Below the pieces are notes generated by a model. That model saw only the letters and a list, made by a program, of their open reading frames with translations. It was not told where the DNA came from and did not search any database. 64,000 nucleotides of DNA, from contig JAMWET010001098.1 in the NCBI GenBank assembly GCA_024036415.1, forward strand, positions 117,501-181,500, read 5' to 3'. The DNA comes from Prochilodus magdalenae (taxonomy: Eukaryota; Chordata; Actinopteri; Characiformes; Prochilodontidae). The position numbers were made by a program, and so were the translations under genes. Positions 1-11,885 of the stretch are shown here, one piece after another; positions within the stretch are counted from its first letter, which is position 1; each line of letters opens with the position of its first letter.

Positions 1-100
1 ACAGCGTTATGTAGGCAGCGTCCTGTGGGCAGCGTCCTATGGGCAGCGTCCTATGGGCAGCGTCCTGTGGGGCAGCGTCCTGTGGGGCAGCGTCCTGTGT
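1..100. repeat. Minisatellite, 15-16 bp unit
   Basis: Six to seven copies of a unit like GCAGCGTCCTGTGGG run from the window edge. The same unit recurs at 6355-6640 in the same position relative to a dispersed repeat, so this is a second copy of that composite element. Confidence 0.85.
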
Positions 101-275
101 CCACTGATGAAGGCCTAGAGGATGACCAACACTGCACTGTGCAGCAGCAGATGAGCTATCGTCTCTGACTGTCCATCTACAAGGTGAACCAGCAAGGTAG
201 GAGTGTCTAATAGAGTGGACAGTGAGTGGACACAGTGTCTCAACACTCCAGCAGCACTGATCAATGCTGGGTGCA
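101..275. repeat. Dispersed repeat arm, copy of 6636-6795
   Basis: The sequence following the minisatellite matches 6636-6795 almost base for base, including GAGCTATCGTCTCTGACTG and GAGTGGACAGTGAGTGGAC. It is the outer part of a dispersed fold-back family also seen at 20.6 kb and 61 kb. The continuation is lost here after about 275. Confidence 0.75.
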
Positions 276-984
276 CACCCATGCAGCACGTGAGCTTTAG
301 CGCGTCTACCGCCGTATACAAGATCCATGAGGCTTCCTTTATTGCTGATGTCTCTAGTGAGAGCTCATTCGGAGCACAGGTCGTGTTGATAAGTGAGGAA
401 TAGCGGCGGGTTATGATCAGGGTGATGATGATACATGGCTGATATGCGAGGGTAGATTTGTGACACACGCCAGATATAAAGCTCTGCTAGTCAGAGTCTT
501 GTCTTGACTGCCCCAGCAGCACTAGCGCGCAGCTAAAGCCCTGAAATCAGATTAGTAACGATCCTCGGGTGAACGCTTCGAGCGCGGAGAGCAATTCCAG
601 TTGCAGGGATGATGTCATGGCAGGCACAGCTGCTGGACACCATTACAGGAAATGACATCAGCACTGCTAAAAGCTTTCAAGATGTGCAGGCACTTCTTAT
701 TGATCAAGAAAGGCAAATCCATGGTGATACAGAGATTCCCAATTTCCAACGGTCATTACAGCCCATCCATGCAGCTCCCATATGGATCATATGGACCGCA
801 GTATCGTTCTACCAGTACCGTGCAGAAGTCAGAGACCACCTTATCCCTTTCACAGGAGATATTTCCCGAGGAAATAAGGAAAGAGAACGTCAAGATTTCC
901 AGGAATTCAAAGGTACGGAGGAAACAGGACTCCTAGCAACCACCTGGAAGACTTGGTCGACCCACCAATGCTGTTCCCTATCTG
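276..984. other. dst intron, no gene recognised
   Basis: Two overlapping forward reading frames of 172 and 94 codons occur at 609-1127 and 652-936. Neither resembles a family I know, and the longer one runs into a Tc1 fragment. The stretch may be the 5' part of the same transposon relic. Confidence 0.4.
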
Positions 985-1315
985 ATAAACATCACCTAAA
1001 GCTTTCATCTCTGAGAGAGAGGAGAACATCAAGCTCCACTCTTGTTCCAGATCTGAGAACCTCCACAGGCTTTCCGGTCCGTCCTTCCTCCACTGTGAGA
1101 AGGCACCTCAACGCTACGGAGGTCTGAAAGGAGGTGTAGCTGTCCAAGGAGCTCCTCACGAAAAGGAGACACAGACACCAAACCAAGAAGCTGCTGGTGT
1201 TCTGAGAACAATGGATGGACCACCCCAGAGTCTAGAACCTCAACACCACTGAATGTGTTTGGGGTTATCTGGATGGTGAGAGGAAGAAGCGGGAAACGCT
1301 AAACCAACTTCCATA
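985..1315 (+). mobile_element. Tc1/mariner-like transposase fragment
   Basis: Forward frames hold recognisable Tc1 transposase pieces out of frame with one another. A second DNA-binding helix region reads STVRRHLNA followed by GGVA, and a C-terminal piece reads WGYLDGERKKRETLNQLP. The central catalytic region is missing, so this is an internally deleted, frameshifted relic. Confidence 0.6.
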
Positions 1316-1785
1316 CGAGCTCACCAGACTTAACACCTCCACGAGCACCAAAAACAGCTGGGAAGGGATTTGGCCTGGACTGGACAAGTTTCCGGATGTA
1401 GCCACACCAATGTTCAGACACTCTGGTTGGGCCAGATGTGGTGGATGCCTTCCCTGGCACAATTCCGAGGAGAATTCCCTGTAGACTGGGATTTTCCCAC
1501 TGCTGGTAGACCCGTATGACCGTACGCTTCCATACACCTGCAGATTCAGCTACTTCCTTCACACTATGGTCTTTGGCCACGCCCACATGCAGTCTCTCCT
1601 TTTAGCCAATCATTAACATCTGCTCTGGAGCCATTTTCCACACATGGAACGAGACATTCCCTGCACTGTAGCACCTCTTCCCAATCTAGGGATCCCGTTA
1701 CTCACACCCCACAGGCCCCATCATCCTCGTACAGCAGCGCCATCTGCAGGAGCCTGAAGTTACTACCACCTAAACACACAAGGTG
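1316..1785 (-). mobile_element. Tc1-like transposon 5' fragment, copy 1
   Basis: On the minus strand, codons near 1500-1586 encode a helix-turn-helix like the start of Tc1 transposases (VKEVAESAGVWKRTV, then RVYQQW). Closely similar DNA occurs at 30945-31420 (opposite orientation), 36598-37128 and, more diverged, 59205-59500. No intact frame remains. Confidence 0.6.
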
Positions 1786-2190
1786 ACTCAGTTCTATATG
1801 CTAAACCAATATCTGTAATGAAGGCACCACATACGGACCGTTGTGATATTAAGGGAATGCTGAGGCATCATTGAGCTTCCCCAGCCAGTCTACATGATGT
1901 ATGGGTTATGACGGATCGCCTGCATGTGTTCAAAGCGCTGGGATAAATAACCCGGCGGCATTAAATCAGCTAACTCATGCTGTGCAGTGCAGCTCACGAC
2001 AGGCATCTTCATCCGACAGTGTGAGAGAGATTATATAAGACTCCGCAGGGTCGTACGGGTCAGCCCCACAGGCAGCCCCTCTCCTCATCCCCCATCCCCC
2101 CATCAGTGTCCACACCCAGTGGTTCTCCATCCTGCTCCATTCTGAGCAACACAGCCAGCCAGTCCACTTTCACTATAAGACACATGGACC
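1786..2190. other. dst intron, nothing recognised
   Basis: Unique-looking sequence. I see no exon, RNA gene or obvious repeat in it. Confidence 0.5.
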
Positions 2191-2304
2191 TTGGGCTGTA
2201 TTCAAAATGGTATACTACATACTACTCACATACTCCATCTGCCTAAAGTAGTATGTAGTATACACCATGTGACCAAACTGAAGATCTGTAGTGTACTACA
2301 CCCA

Positions 2305-2790
2305 GATGGTGTTCTACTCCAGTCAGAGGTTCTAGTGTACAGGTGGAGCTATCTTCATGGTGTACTGGAGATACCCGAATGGTGTTCTACTCCAGTCAGA
2401 GGTTCTAGTGTTTAGGTGGAGCTATCTTCATGGTGTACTGGAGATACCCGGGTGGTGTTCTACTCCAGTCAGAGGTTCTAGTGTACAGGTGGAGCCATCC
2501 TCTTGGTGAACTGGAGATACCCTGGTGGTGTTCTACTCCAGTCAGAGGTTCTAGTGTACAGGCGGAGCTATCTTCATGGTGTACTGGAGATACCCGGGTG
2601 GTGTTCTACTCCAGTCAGAGGTTCTAGTGTACAGGGGGTGCTATCTTTCTTTATGGTGTACTGGAGATCCCCGGGTGGTGTTCTACTCCAGTCAGAGGTT
2701 CTAGTGTACAGGGGGAGCTATCTTCATGGTGTACTGTCTCCCCGGGTGGTGTTCTCTGCAGTCAGAGGTTCAGTGTACAGGCGGCCTCAC
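2305..2790. repeat. Tandem repeat, ~73-bp unit, about 7 copies
   Basis: The segment GGTGTTCTACTCCAGTCAGA recurs at about 2308, 2381, 2454, 2527, 2600 and 2679, with a shortened copy near 2748. The open frames across it are repeat artefacts. Confidence 0.9.
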
Positions 2791-2877
2791 CGGCTCTCAG
2801 CCTGCTCCACCCAGAGAAAATGGCGGCGGGTAACACTGGGGGAGCTAAACGCAGCCCACTCTGAGTATAAATAGGGT

Positions 2878-3530
2878 GTAGTGATTGTAGTGGGGTGTGT
2901 GTTCATCAGAATGAGCCTCAGAAAGTTAAATATACAGGTCTGAAGATTAATAAAAGATTAACTCGCTTTAGAGGATCAGTTTTAGAGTAAACTAGCCGAG
3001 GGGAGCTAACCGCTAGGCTAACTGTATCTCGGGGAACTGAGCAGCGTTAGCAGCAGCTAGCTCTAAACAGTGGATACAGTAATAACATCTCTGAGGTAAT
3101 TGTGGGTGTAGTGATTGTAGTGAGGTGTGTGTTCATCAGAATGAGCCTCAGAAAGTTAAAATATACAGGTCTGAAGATTAATAAAAGATGAACTCAAGTG
3201 AAAGAGCCGAGGGGAGCTAACAGCTAGGCTAACCATATCTCAGGTGAACTGAGCAGCGTTAGCAGGAGCTAGCTCTAAACAGTGGATACAGTAATAACAG
3301 CTCTGAGGTAAATGTGAGTAGAGTGAGGTATGTTTTGATCAGAATGAGCCTCAGAAAGTTAAATATACAGGTCTGAAGATTAATAAAAGATGAACTCGCT
3401 TTAGAGGATCAGTTTTAGAGTGAAGTGGCTGAGGGGAGCTAACAGCTAGGCTAACCGTATCTCAGGGGAACTGAGCAGCGTTAGCAGCAGCTAGCTCCAA
3501 ACAGTAGCTCTAACAGTCTGAGGTAAATGT
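2878..3530. repeat. Tandem repeat, ~200-230-bp unit, about 3 copies
   Basis: AGAATGAGCCTCAGAAAGTT recurs at 2908, 3138 and 3341, and the segment TGAGCAGCGTTAGCAG follows each time. Two reverse-orientation units are present in the 33.8-34.2 kb copy. Confidence 0.9.
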
Positions 3531-3575
3531 GAGGGAACTGGTCATGTGACTGTATTAGTATACTACACTGTACAA

Positions 3576-4535
3576 ACCCAGTTTCAATCAAACGTAAGTC
3601 AATGGAACCAGAGTTTGGAAGCTTCTGGGTACAACAATTTTTTTGATAATGGTTATAGAAATATATATACACACACGCACACATATATCTTTCATGTGAC
3701 CATCACAATTAAAAAAATACCATCATATTAGTCACCTATATACAATATAATAATCACCGCACATCACAACAGTGCTCACACAATCATCTCTGTTCTGCAT
3801 TCCACTATGCGGGACACAGAAGCGTCCTTTGTGCCGGCACAGACATAAATTTGTCATAACAAGCTGCTGGCAAACAGTCTGAATTAGAGGCTGGGCCGGT
3901 GGAGGAGGGGTGGAGGAGGCAGAGGAGGAGTGGAGCTCTGGGGAGGAAGAGCACAAAGACAGTGACTGTGCAGAAAGACTGATTTCAGAGCTCAGTCCAC
4001 AACAACACGCTCAACCTGCTACAGGAGGCCTGTGCCAATGTTTACACGCCGAGCCTGAGGAATGCCAGGAATGTTTCTGCCTTGGATATAAATCTGTTTA
4101 TGTATTGTGTGCATTGAACGTGTCATACACAATAGGAAACAACCGAGAGCACATGCCAGCTGGCCAATCTGAGCAGCGTCTCATTCCCCAGCGTCTGAGG
4201 TTCATTCTAAGAAAGCACTGCTACAGGTTCTATAAGCCTGTGTCCACCAGTGTCTCGCTGAGACCAGCTGATCAGGAAGGAACCAGAGTGACCACGCCCT
4301 GGCCTTGCCGTGCCCTCAAACATCAGCCTGATAACAAGGCAGATAGCCGGTTATTCGGCACCTGAAAGACATAATAGGAATAGATTTATTTGACGGACGA
4401 GGAGGAGAGACGTGTACGTGTCTCCGGCCTGGAGCGATCAATGATTTATTACTCTGAGCTGACCAGAGGGCGAACGGTATGGACGGCTAGTTATCACTAA
4501 ACGGAGGTTCACTCAGAACTAGAGCAACACACATA
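3576..4535. other. dst intron, no feature recognised
   Basis: There is a short TA/CA run near 3660-3690 and purine-rich sequence near 3900-3955. The 151-codon forward frame at 3910-4365 has no recognisable domain and no convincing splice context, so I do not call it a gene. Confidence 0.45.
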
Positions 4536-5560
4536 GCACAAAGCTGGGGGAAAGGCACCTGGCCTCCCTACACAAGAGGCATTAAAGGGCCCATACCCCA
4601 CGTTTTTCCTGGGGTGCTTTTATGTGCCAAGTTAATTATCACATGACCATTTTCTCCAGCCTGTCTTAGAGGGAATCAGGCTGCTGTCGTTCCTAACACT
4701 CCTTAGAACTTTGGCATGAGTGGGCGGGGCTAAACTGAAAACTGCTATGGGCTGAATAGGTGGATGTATGTAAATGTGATCATTTTGTGACATCACAGAA
4801 ACAATGGGAAGTAAACGGCTTAGCTGAAACAGCGTAAACGGCCCTGGGATATGGGCCCTTTAAGACTAAAATATAAAAACACAGCCCTGAGAACTGTGGC
4901 ATGAGTGGGCGGGGCTAAACTGAAAACTGCTGAATAGGTGGATGTATCTACATCTGATCATTAGTGACATCACAGAAACAATGGGCAGTAAACAGCTTAG
5001 CTGAAACAGCTTAAACGACCCTGTGATATGGGCCCTTTAAGACTAAAATATAAAAACACACCCCTCAGAACTTTGGCATGAGTGGGCGGGGCTAAACTGA
5101 AAACTGCTATGGGCTGAATAGGTGGATGCATCTACATCTGATCATTTTGTGACATCACAGAAACAATGGGTGGGTAACAGCTTAGCTGAAAAAACTTAAA
5201 AGGCCCTGGGATATGGGCCCTTTAAGACTAAAATATAAAAACACAGCCCTGAGAACTGTGGCATGAGTGGGTGGGGCTAAACTGAAAACTGCTATGGGCT
5301 GAATAGGTGGATGCATCTACATCTGATCATTTTGTGACATCACAAAAACCATGGGCAATAAACAGCTTAGCTGAAACAGCTTAAAAGGCCCTGGCATATG
5401 GGCCCTTTAAGACTAAAATATAAAAACACAGCCCTGGCATGAGTGGGCGGGGCTAAACTGAACAGGTGGATGTATGGAAACATGTCCAGTTTTGTGACAT
5501 CACAGAAACAATGGACTGGAAACAGCTTAAAGGGCCCTGGGATGAAGCACGGCGGCATCA
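4536..5560. repeat. Satellite, ~180-bp unit, about 5 copies
   Basis: CATGAGTGGGCGGGGCTAAA or a one-base variant begins at about 4714, 4902, 5078, 5261 and 5439, giving spacings of 176-188 bp. Each unit also carries GATATGGGCCCTTTAAGAC and a TGACATCACAGAAACAATGG segment containing a CRE-like TGACATCA. Confidence 0.9.
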
Positions 5561-5740
5561 CTGCTCGCTGAATGTCCACCATCGTGGGGTCAGCCAGCTA
5601 TGGCGACAAGGGCTGGTCCCTGCCTACGTCACATGGACGGCCGAGAGTGACTCATTTGCATGTCTCACGATGTCACACCTACCCACCAAGTTTCATTACT
5701 GCCGGCTGATTCCCTCTGGGTGCATATCAGTTAGGGCTCC
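5561..5740. mobile_element. Tc1-family terminal fragment
   Basis: The segment CCCACCAAGTTTCATTACTG and the following CTCTGGGTGCATATCAGTTA resemble the right end of the element at 38340-38740 and the fragment at 52500-52700. It is a solitary end without a transposase. Confidence 0.5.
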
Positions 5741-6239
5741 GGAGCGTCGGCCGTAGCCAATAGGGAATACCCAAACAGCCTGTTTAACTCCATGGAAAAA
5801 CACACACAAGCTATACGCCTGGGGGAAAAACAAGAATTATTAAATTATTAAATAATTAGATAAACAAATAAACACCGAACTGAGACTCTATAGACAGAGA
5901 TCGGACCAGCTGATCCAATTAAACTGCAGCTTAGCAACGTCACACATCAACAGAGCTCAGTGTGCTTCTGGACACGGCTGGAATGCATCATACAAAGATA
6001 GAAAGCCAGTTAGCCTAGACAGGGTCATGTGCCTGCCGAGCCCCGGGCCAGTGTTGCTCCAGCCCACAGTCATGACAGCCACAGTATCTCTGACCTGCGG
6101 CCTCCTTACAGGTCTGACATTACACACTCCGGGTAGCACCGGCTATTTGTGGAGCTCGTGTCCAGTCACTGTATACAGCAGCTCATGCATGTACTACTGC
6201 ACACCGGAACTGATTTAAAGCTCACATAGGAGAACCGTT
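5741..6239. other. dst intron, nothing recognised
   Basis: I see no exon or RNA gene; short open frames only. Confidence 0.45.
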
Positions 6240-7060
6240 TATTCCAGAACTGTTCATGTGTGCTGGTGTGAGTGGATCAGACTCAGCAGTGCTGCTGGAC
6301 ACCTTAGTGTCACTGCTGGACTGAGAATCGTCCGCCAACCAAAACTAGCCAGCACATCAGCGTCCTGTGGACAGTGTACTGTAGGCAGCGTCCTGTAGGC
6401 AGCGTCCTGTGGACAGCGTCCTGTGGACAGCGTCCTGTGGACAGTGTCCTATAGGCAGCGTCCTGTGGACAGTGTCCTGTAGGCAGTGTCCTGTGGACAG
6501 TGTTCTGTGGGCAGTGTCCTGTGGGCAGCGTCCTGTGGGCAGTGTCCTGTGGACAGTGTCCTGTAGGCAGCGTCCTGTGGACAGTGTCCTGTAGGCAGTG
6601 TCCTGTGGGCAGCATCCTGTGGGCCATCATCCTGTGTCCACTGACGAAGGGCTAGAGGATGACCAACACTGCACTGTGCGGCAGCAGATGAGCTATCGTC
6701 TCTGACTGTCCATCTACAAGGTGGAGCAGCAAGGTAGGAGTGTCTAATAGAGTGGACAGTGAGTGGACACAGTGTCTAAACACTCCAGCAGCACTGCTGT
6801 GTCTGATCCACTCACACCAGCACCACACACACTAACACACCACCGTGGTGTGACACCGTGGTGTCAGTGTCACTGCAGTGCTGAGAACGATCCACCACCC
6901 ACATCATACCTGCTCTGTGGTGGTCCTGTGGGGGTCCTGACCATTGAAGACCAGGGTAGTACAGTACACAGAGAAACAGATGGACTACAGTCTGGACCTG
7001 TACACCTACAGAGTGTCCTGTATGGTCAGTGGAGCTGATAGAGTGGACAGTGGGTGTAGA
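6240..7060. mobile_element. Dispersed fold-back repeat with internal minisatellite
   Basis: Outer segments such as GTGTCTGATCCACTCACACC and GTCAGTGTCACTGCAGTGCT match 20575-20850 and 60930-61245, and one half appears inverted relative to the other. A 15-bp minisatellite interrupts the left part. It is non-coding and probably a non-autonomous DNA element; the class is not determined. Confidence 0.65.
6355..6640. repeat. Minisatellite, 15-bp unit, about 18 copies
   Basis: Variants of CAGCGTCCTGTGGA and CAGTGTCCTGTAGG alternate. The open frames on both strands arise because 15 is a multiple of three. Confidence 0.95.
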
Positions 7061-8714
7061 TTAATAGTCTGATATGACTGTGTAAGGAAGGTGGAGTGTA
7101 TATGGTAACACTGGCCGATCCTGTTTCCATGATATGAACTTAAATGACCTTTAACTGCCAAATGAGTTTGTTTCCAAGATGTGGGAGTTACTGAGAACTA
7201 ACTAGGCCGAGTCGTCTAATGGCCATCAACGGTCACTGGACTGTGTCAGTGAGCACGTGCTGCCTCTGAGGGTGACCTCCGGGTTGAGCTCCAACCGCCG
7301 AAGGGAGTCTGAGGACGTCCTGAGCTGCTTATCTGACCCAGTAGCATTTAGTTTGAAGTGTCTTGGCAAAACCTCCGTCTGACCTTGTATACACGTTCTA
7401 CGCAGGTCGGCATATCTGCTATATTTATCGTGGTTCTGCGTTCTACTGCAAACTCAGCGCGCTATTACACCGCCGTAATTCTCACTAATGCTCTCACTGG
7501 CATTTCAGACTTACCTAGATCCTGCAGGACCGCCGGCAAAACCAGCCCCAGAGGAACCTCTCTCTGAGATCTGTGAGGATCAACACCCACGAGCGACACA
7601 ACACAACCCTCACAGTCACTGGACACCAGCGACCTCCAGGTTTAAAGGGCCCATATGGTGGAGAATTCCTCAAACTTCCCGCACAAGAGCTTCCTCAGTC
7701 TGTATGTGGAAACTGAGCTGGAAAACCAGACGGCGGTCTGGAGTCTCCGTTTTAGTGATGTCACAAAAACCAACACATTCATTTATTTATATAGACCGTA
7801 TATAAACACAGTGTATACATGTCCTCTGATTTAGGCTACCGCAGATAGGCTCCGCCCATTCGCTACGTAACTTTGTTTCAGCCCGGGCTGCTTTTTGAAT
7901 GAGGCACAATACAGGGCAACCAATCAGAACAGAGCTTATTTACAGTTAATGGTATTAAAGGCACAGTAACAAAACCGGCCCGTTTAAAGGTGCGGTAAGT
8001 GAATTTAGGCCAGTACACTTTTTGTCAAATTCAGTGAATATCTTCTCACAGTCCACTAGATGTCCGTTCTGTGTGCACTGGAAAGAGATCTGGTGCTGAT
8101 ACACGACCCTGGATCAAATAGATCAATGGGAAATAAACAAAGTGGCTGGGGTCAAGTCATAAAACCTTGTGCACCGGATATGCGGAGGGGGAGGGGCTAT
8201 AGGCTGAAGGACAGATGGTCGAGAAATAGAAAAAGAGAAGAAGAGCGGAAGAACAAAGACTGAGGAGTAAGTTCTTAGACAGGCACGAGCGATGTGGGGC
8301 GTTTGAACGGCGGAGAGGCCGAGGAGAGCGGAGGCTGAGCTTGGCTTCCTGTTTGTCAGCTTCTGGTTGGAATTCTCCCGTTCCACCTTAAATGGTACAG
8401 CTGTTACATTCTGAGACCTGAGAGAACGAGGAGTTGGGCGAACAGGAAGCTGACATCAGCTTCAGGGAGAGTTGAAAGGCGTGTGAAGGGATAAGGAGGT
8501 CAGTCTGGTTCTGCCGGTCAGGTGGGGAACATTACCTTCTCCCCGCTGGTTCACAGAACCAATAGGGCGGTACCGTTTAGACCCGTTTGCATCACAGCAG
8601 CAACTGTAGTTTGTTAATCCAGTGCGTATATATGAATTTGGGGGTGGAGCTTCTGAAGGAGCACTGAAGGGTGGGGTGTATTTGCTTGGCTGATAGTCAC
8701 TCTCCATCATATAC
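7061..8714. other. dst intron, little recognised
   Basis: No exon is supported. A short segment near 8340-8400 (GTTCCACCTTAAATG) recurs as an inverted pair at 39600-39690, marking a small dispersed element. Confidence 0.4.
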
Positions 8715-9115
8715 ATTCATCATACACTGTCCTGGTGGAGACGACCAACGAATCCGTGGGTGGAGGCACCGTGGTCAGCACCAAGATGGACGGTCTGTTG
8801 TCACACGTCCAGAAGGCTTAGTGTCCCTCCACCTCCACCCCTACCGCACCATCTGCAGGAACTGTGTGAGGATGTTCAAGCTGCATGGGATGGATTATCA
8901 CAGGACTCCATCAGGAACCTCTACAGCTCCATACCGAGACGTCTGGCGTGTTGGGTTAGCGAACACGGCGGCCCGACGCCATACTGAGAGACAGACTTCT
9001 GTATGTGTAGCTCAATAAATATTGATCATATCAGTCTAAACTTATCATCAGTTATTGATCCTGGTCACCTTCATCCTCCTTCCCAACACACCTGCAACCC
9101 CACACTTCCATTTTG
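8715..9115 (+). mobile_element. Tc1-like transposon 3' fragment, copy 1
   Basis: Forward frame near 8750-8990 reads VWRHRGQHQD-like and HPYRTICRNC-like pieces, then ARRHTERQTS, shared with 28556-29225 and 32400-32825. It ends with the shared AATAAATATTGATCATATCA segment. Only the 3' part is present. Confidence 0.65.
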
Positions 9116-10472
9116 ATGATGAGTGTGTATATTAGAGGTGGAGATACGGCAGATCAGGAGTATATGTGGTATATTCAGACTCTCATTAGTTGGAGCTGTG
9201 AAGTGTGAGCCTGTAGAATATTTAAGATCACCAACACCACCCCGTTAATCGGGCGTGCCCAAACACATACCGCACCTTTAATGACTAAAGAGAGGCTAGT
9301 CTCACTGTGAACTCGCTGTGTTTGTAGCTGGAAGCCACACAAATGTTAAAAAGCCAACCTTAAAAAATGAACAGCTCTTTAAAAACAGGCTTCCAACAAC
9401 ACACTTCATCTCCACAGGGTCCCTGGAACGTCAGGAAAGAAGGTCGTAACCCGGCAGAAAGGACACGCCGACAACCGGGACACGCCCACAACAGGGACAC
9501 GCCCACTTCGCTAATAGATCTCAAGCCCACGAAAGGCTCATAATTCATCCTCCTCACCCGGCACGGAGCTCTTTTGAGCCGCCCTGTCGGAGCACACAGT
9601 CCTGGTCGTCCGCAAGTCCGTGCCTACGGAGCGCCGGAATGGCCGAGCCCTATTGTAGAGCGCACACAGTGTTCCGGTTCAGGATTAGGACCTTTGAACG
9701 GGATCTGATTTCGGAATGTAAGAACATGGGGAACCCGTGCAGCTATTACAGGTATTGTGTCCGTCGTCCTCGGGAAACATGAGACGCCAAACTCGCTGAC
9801 CCTCCACACATTCTGGAGTATTACCCATGCAGAGGCCTGGACACGCAAGCGAAGCAGCGCTGGTGTGAAGCCCTTTTGTCTGGGAAACAGCTGCTCCACT
9901 GTTACTGTATAACTGGACATTACTGGACACCAGGGACCTCTGGGCCTCTCTTCCATCAATGCCTTTGTCCACAGCGTCTGCCACTTCCTGTAGGGCTTCT
10001 AATGAAGAACACAGGCCTCTGAACAGGCAGGCGTGAGTCAGTGAGATGGGCGAGCGCTGGATATGCTTGCCACACCTAGGCCGCTTCAACACCGATCTCA
10101 AACATGACAAGACTCTGAACCGCACGGTTATGCCGTCAATACCGTGTGTACGCATTACGTTCTAGCCTCGCCAGTCACTCGGTTCCCTCTGTGTGTTCGT
10201 TCTAATGAGGTGATTCTGGTTCTTGCAGGTAGACAGTGAACATGTACTAGATAAACCCACTGACTCATAGACCTCACCATATTTCTCTCCTCCCCATGTA
10301 AACTGGGGGGTTCCTAATCCTGGGTAACACTTACATAAGCATTCCCCCTGACCAATCAGAAGGCTGGCATCTCTGGCCCCGCCCACACACTACAATGTCC
10401 GACTCAGAGAAACTTAGCACGCTAAAGCTAACCAGCATAACCAACAGCTAGCAAGCTAGACTTCCTGTCTGT
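9116..10472. other. dst intron; unassigned reverse ORF
   Basis: There is a short tandem of GGGACACGCCCAC at 9470-9515. A 156-codon minus-strand frame (9685-10155) is the longest non-repetitive frame left of 39 kb, but it has no family I recognise and a second overlapping minus frame is nearly as long. I leave it uncalled. Confidence 0.35.
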
Positions 10473-11885
10473 CCCTTCATCCCTTCATTCCTTTATCCAT
10501 CACCAACAGTGTTCCTTCATCCGTTCATCCCTTCATCCATCACCAACACTGTTCCTTCATCCGTTCATTCCTTCATCCGTCACCAACACTGTTCCTTCAT
10601 CCCTTCATTCTTTTATCCATCACCAACACTGTTCCTTCATCCCTTCATTCTTTTATCCATCACCAACACTGTTCCTTCATCCGTTCATTCCTTCATCCAT
10701 CACCAACACTGTTCCTTCATCCGTTTATTCCTTCATCCGTCACCAACACTGTTCCTTCATCCCTTCATCCGTCACCAACACTGTTCCTTCAACCCTTCAT
10801 TCCTTTATCCATCACCAACACTGTTCCTTCATCCCTTCATTCTTTTATCCATCACCAACACTGTTCCTTCATCCCTTCATTCCTTTATCCATCACCATTG
10901 TTCCTTCATCCTTTCATTCTTTTATCCATCACCAATATTGTTCCTTCATCCTTTCATTCTTTTATCCATCACCAATATTGTTCCTTCATCCGTTCATTCC
11001 TTTATCCATCACCAACACTGTTCCTTCATCCCTTCATTCTTTTATCCATCACCAACAGTGTTCCTTCATCTGTTCATTCCTTCATCCGTCACCAACACTG
11101 TTCCTTCATCCCTTCATTCCTTTTTCCATCACCAACACTGTTCCTTCAACCCTTCATTCTTTTACCCATTACCAGCAGTGTTCCTTCATCCCTTCATTCT
11201 TTTAGCCATCACCAGTGTTCCTTCATCCGTTCATTCCTTCATCCGTCACCAACACTGTTCCTTCATCCCTTCATTCCTTTTTCCATCACCAACACTGTTC
11301 CTTCATCCCTTATTTCTTTTATCCGTCACCAACACTGTTCCTTCATCCCTTCATTCTTTTATCCGTCACCAACACTGTTCCTTCATCCCTTCATTCCTTT
11401 TTCCATCACCAACACTGTTCCTTCATCCGTCACCAACATTGTTCCTTCATCCCTTCATTCTTTTTCCATCACCAACACTGTTCCTTCATCCCTTCATCCC
11501 TTCATTCCTTCATCCGTCACCAACACTGTTCCTTCAACCCTTCATTCCTTTATCCATCATCAACACTGTTCCTTCATCCCTTCATTCCTTTATCCGTCAT
11601 CAACACTGTTCCTTCTTCCCTTCACTCCTTTATCATCACCATTGTTCCTTCATCCCTTCATTCATTTATCCATCACCAACACTGTTCCTTCATCCGTTCA
11701 TTCCGTTATCCATCACCAACACTGTTCCTTCATCCCTTCATTCCTTTATCCATCACTAACACTGCCCCCTCATTTCTTTATCCATCACTAACACTATTCC
11801 TTCATTCGTTTATCCATCACTAACACTGCTCCTTCATCCCTTCATACCTTTATCCATACATCAACACTGTTCCTTCTATCCGTTT
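10473..11885. repeat. Minisatellite, 40-bp unit, about 35 copies
   Basis: The unit is close to TTCATCCCTTCATTCC followed by TTTATCCATCACCAACACTGTTCC. It has no stop codon in any forward frame, so all three forward frames are open over hundreds of codons (the longest is 416). That is a sequence artefact and not a protein gene. Confidence 0.97.

Larger units (their letters stand above)
2191..3575. mobile_element. Miniature DNA-element-like repeat, copy A
   Basis: The left end reads CTGTATTCAAAATGGTATAC, and the right end carries a related inverted segment rich in TAGTATACTAC. A second copy in opposite orientation lies at 33665-34622. The interior holds two tandem expansions: a ~73-bp unit (2305-2790) and a ~200-230-bp unit (2878-3530). 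No protein is encoded; terminal inverted repeats without coding capacity suggest a MITE-like element. Confidence 0.6.

Noticed and set aside
3910..4365. 151-codon forward ORF
   Set aside because: No domain was recognised. It is in the antisense direction to dst within an intron and lacks promoter or splice context.
9685..10155. 156-codon minus-strand ORF as a possible dst exon or gene
   Set aside because: It matches no dystonin segment I know, another minus frame overlaps it, and no convincing splice pair encloses it. A protein search would decide.
10509..11823. Long forward ORFs rich in Phe, His, Pro and Ser (up to 416 codons)
   Set aside because: They are translations of a 40-bp minisatellite open in every forward frame; there is no non-repeat coding part.
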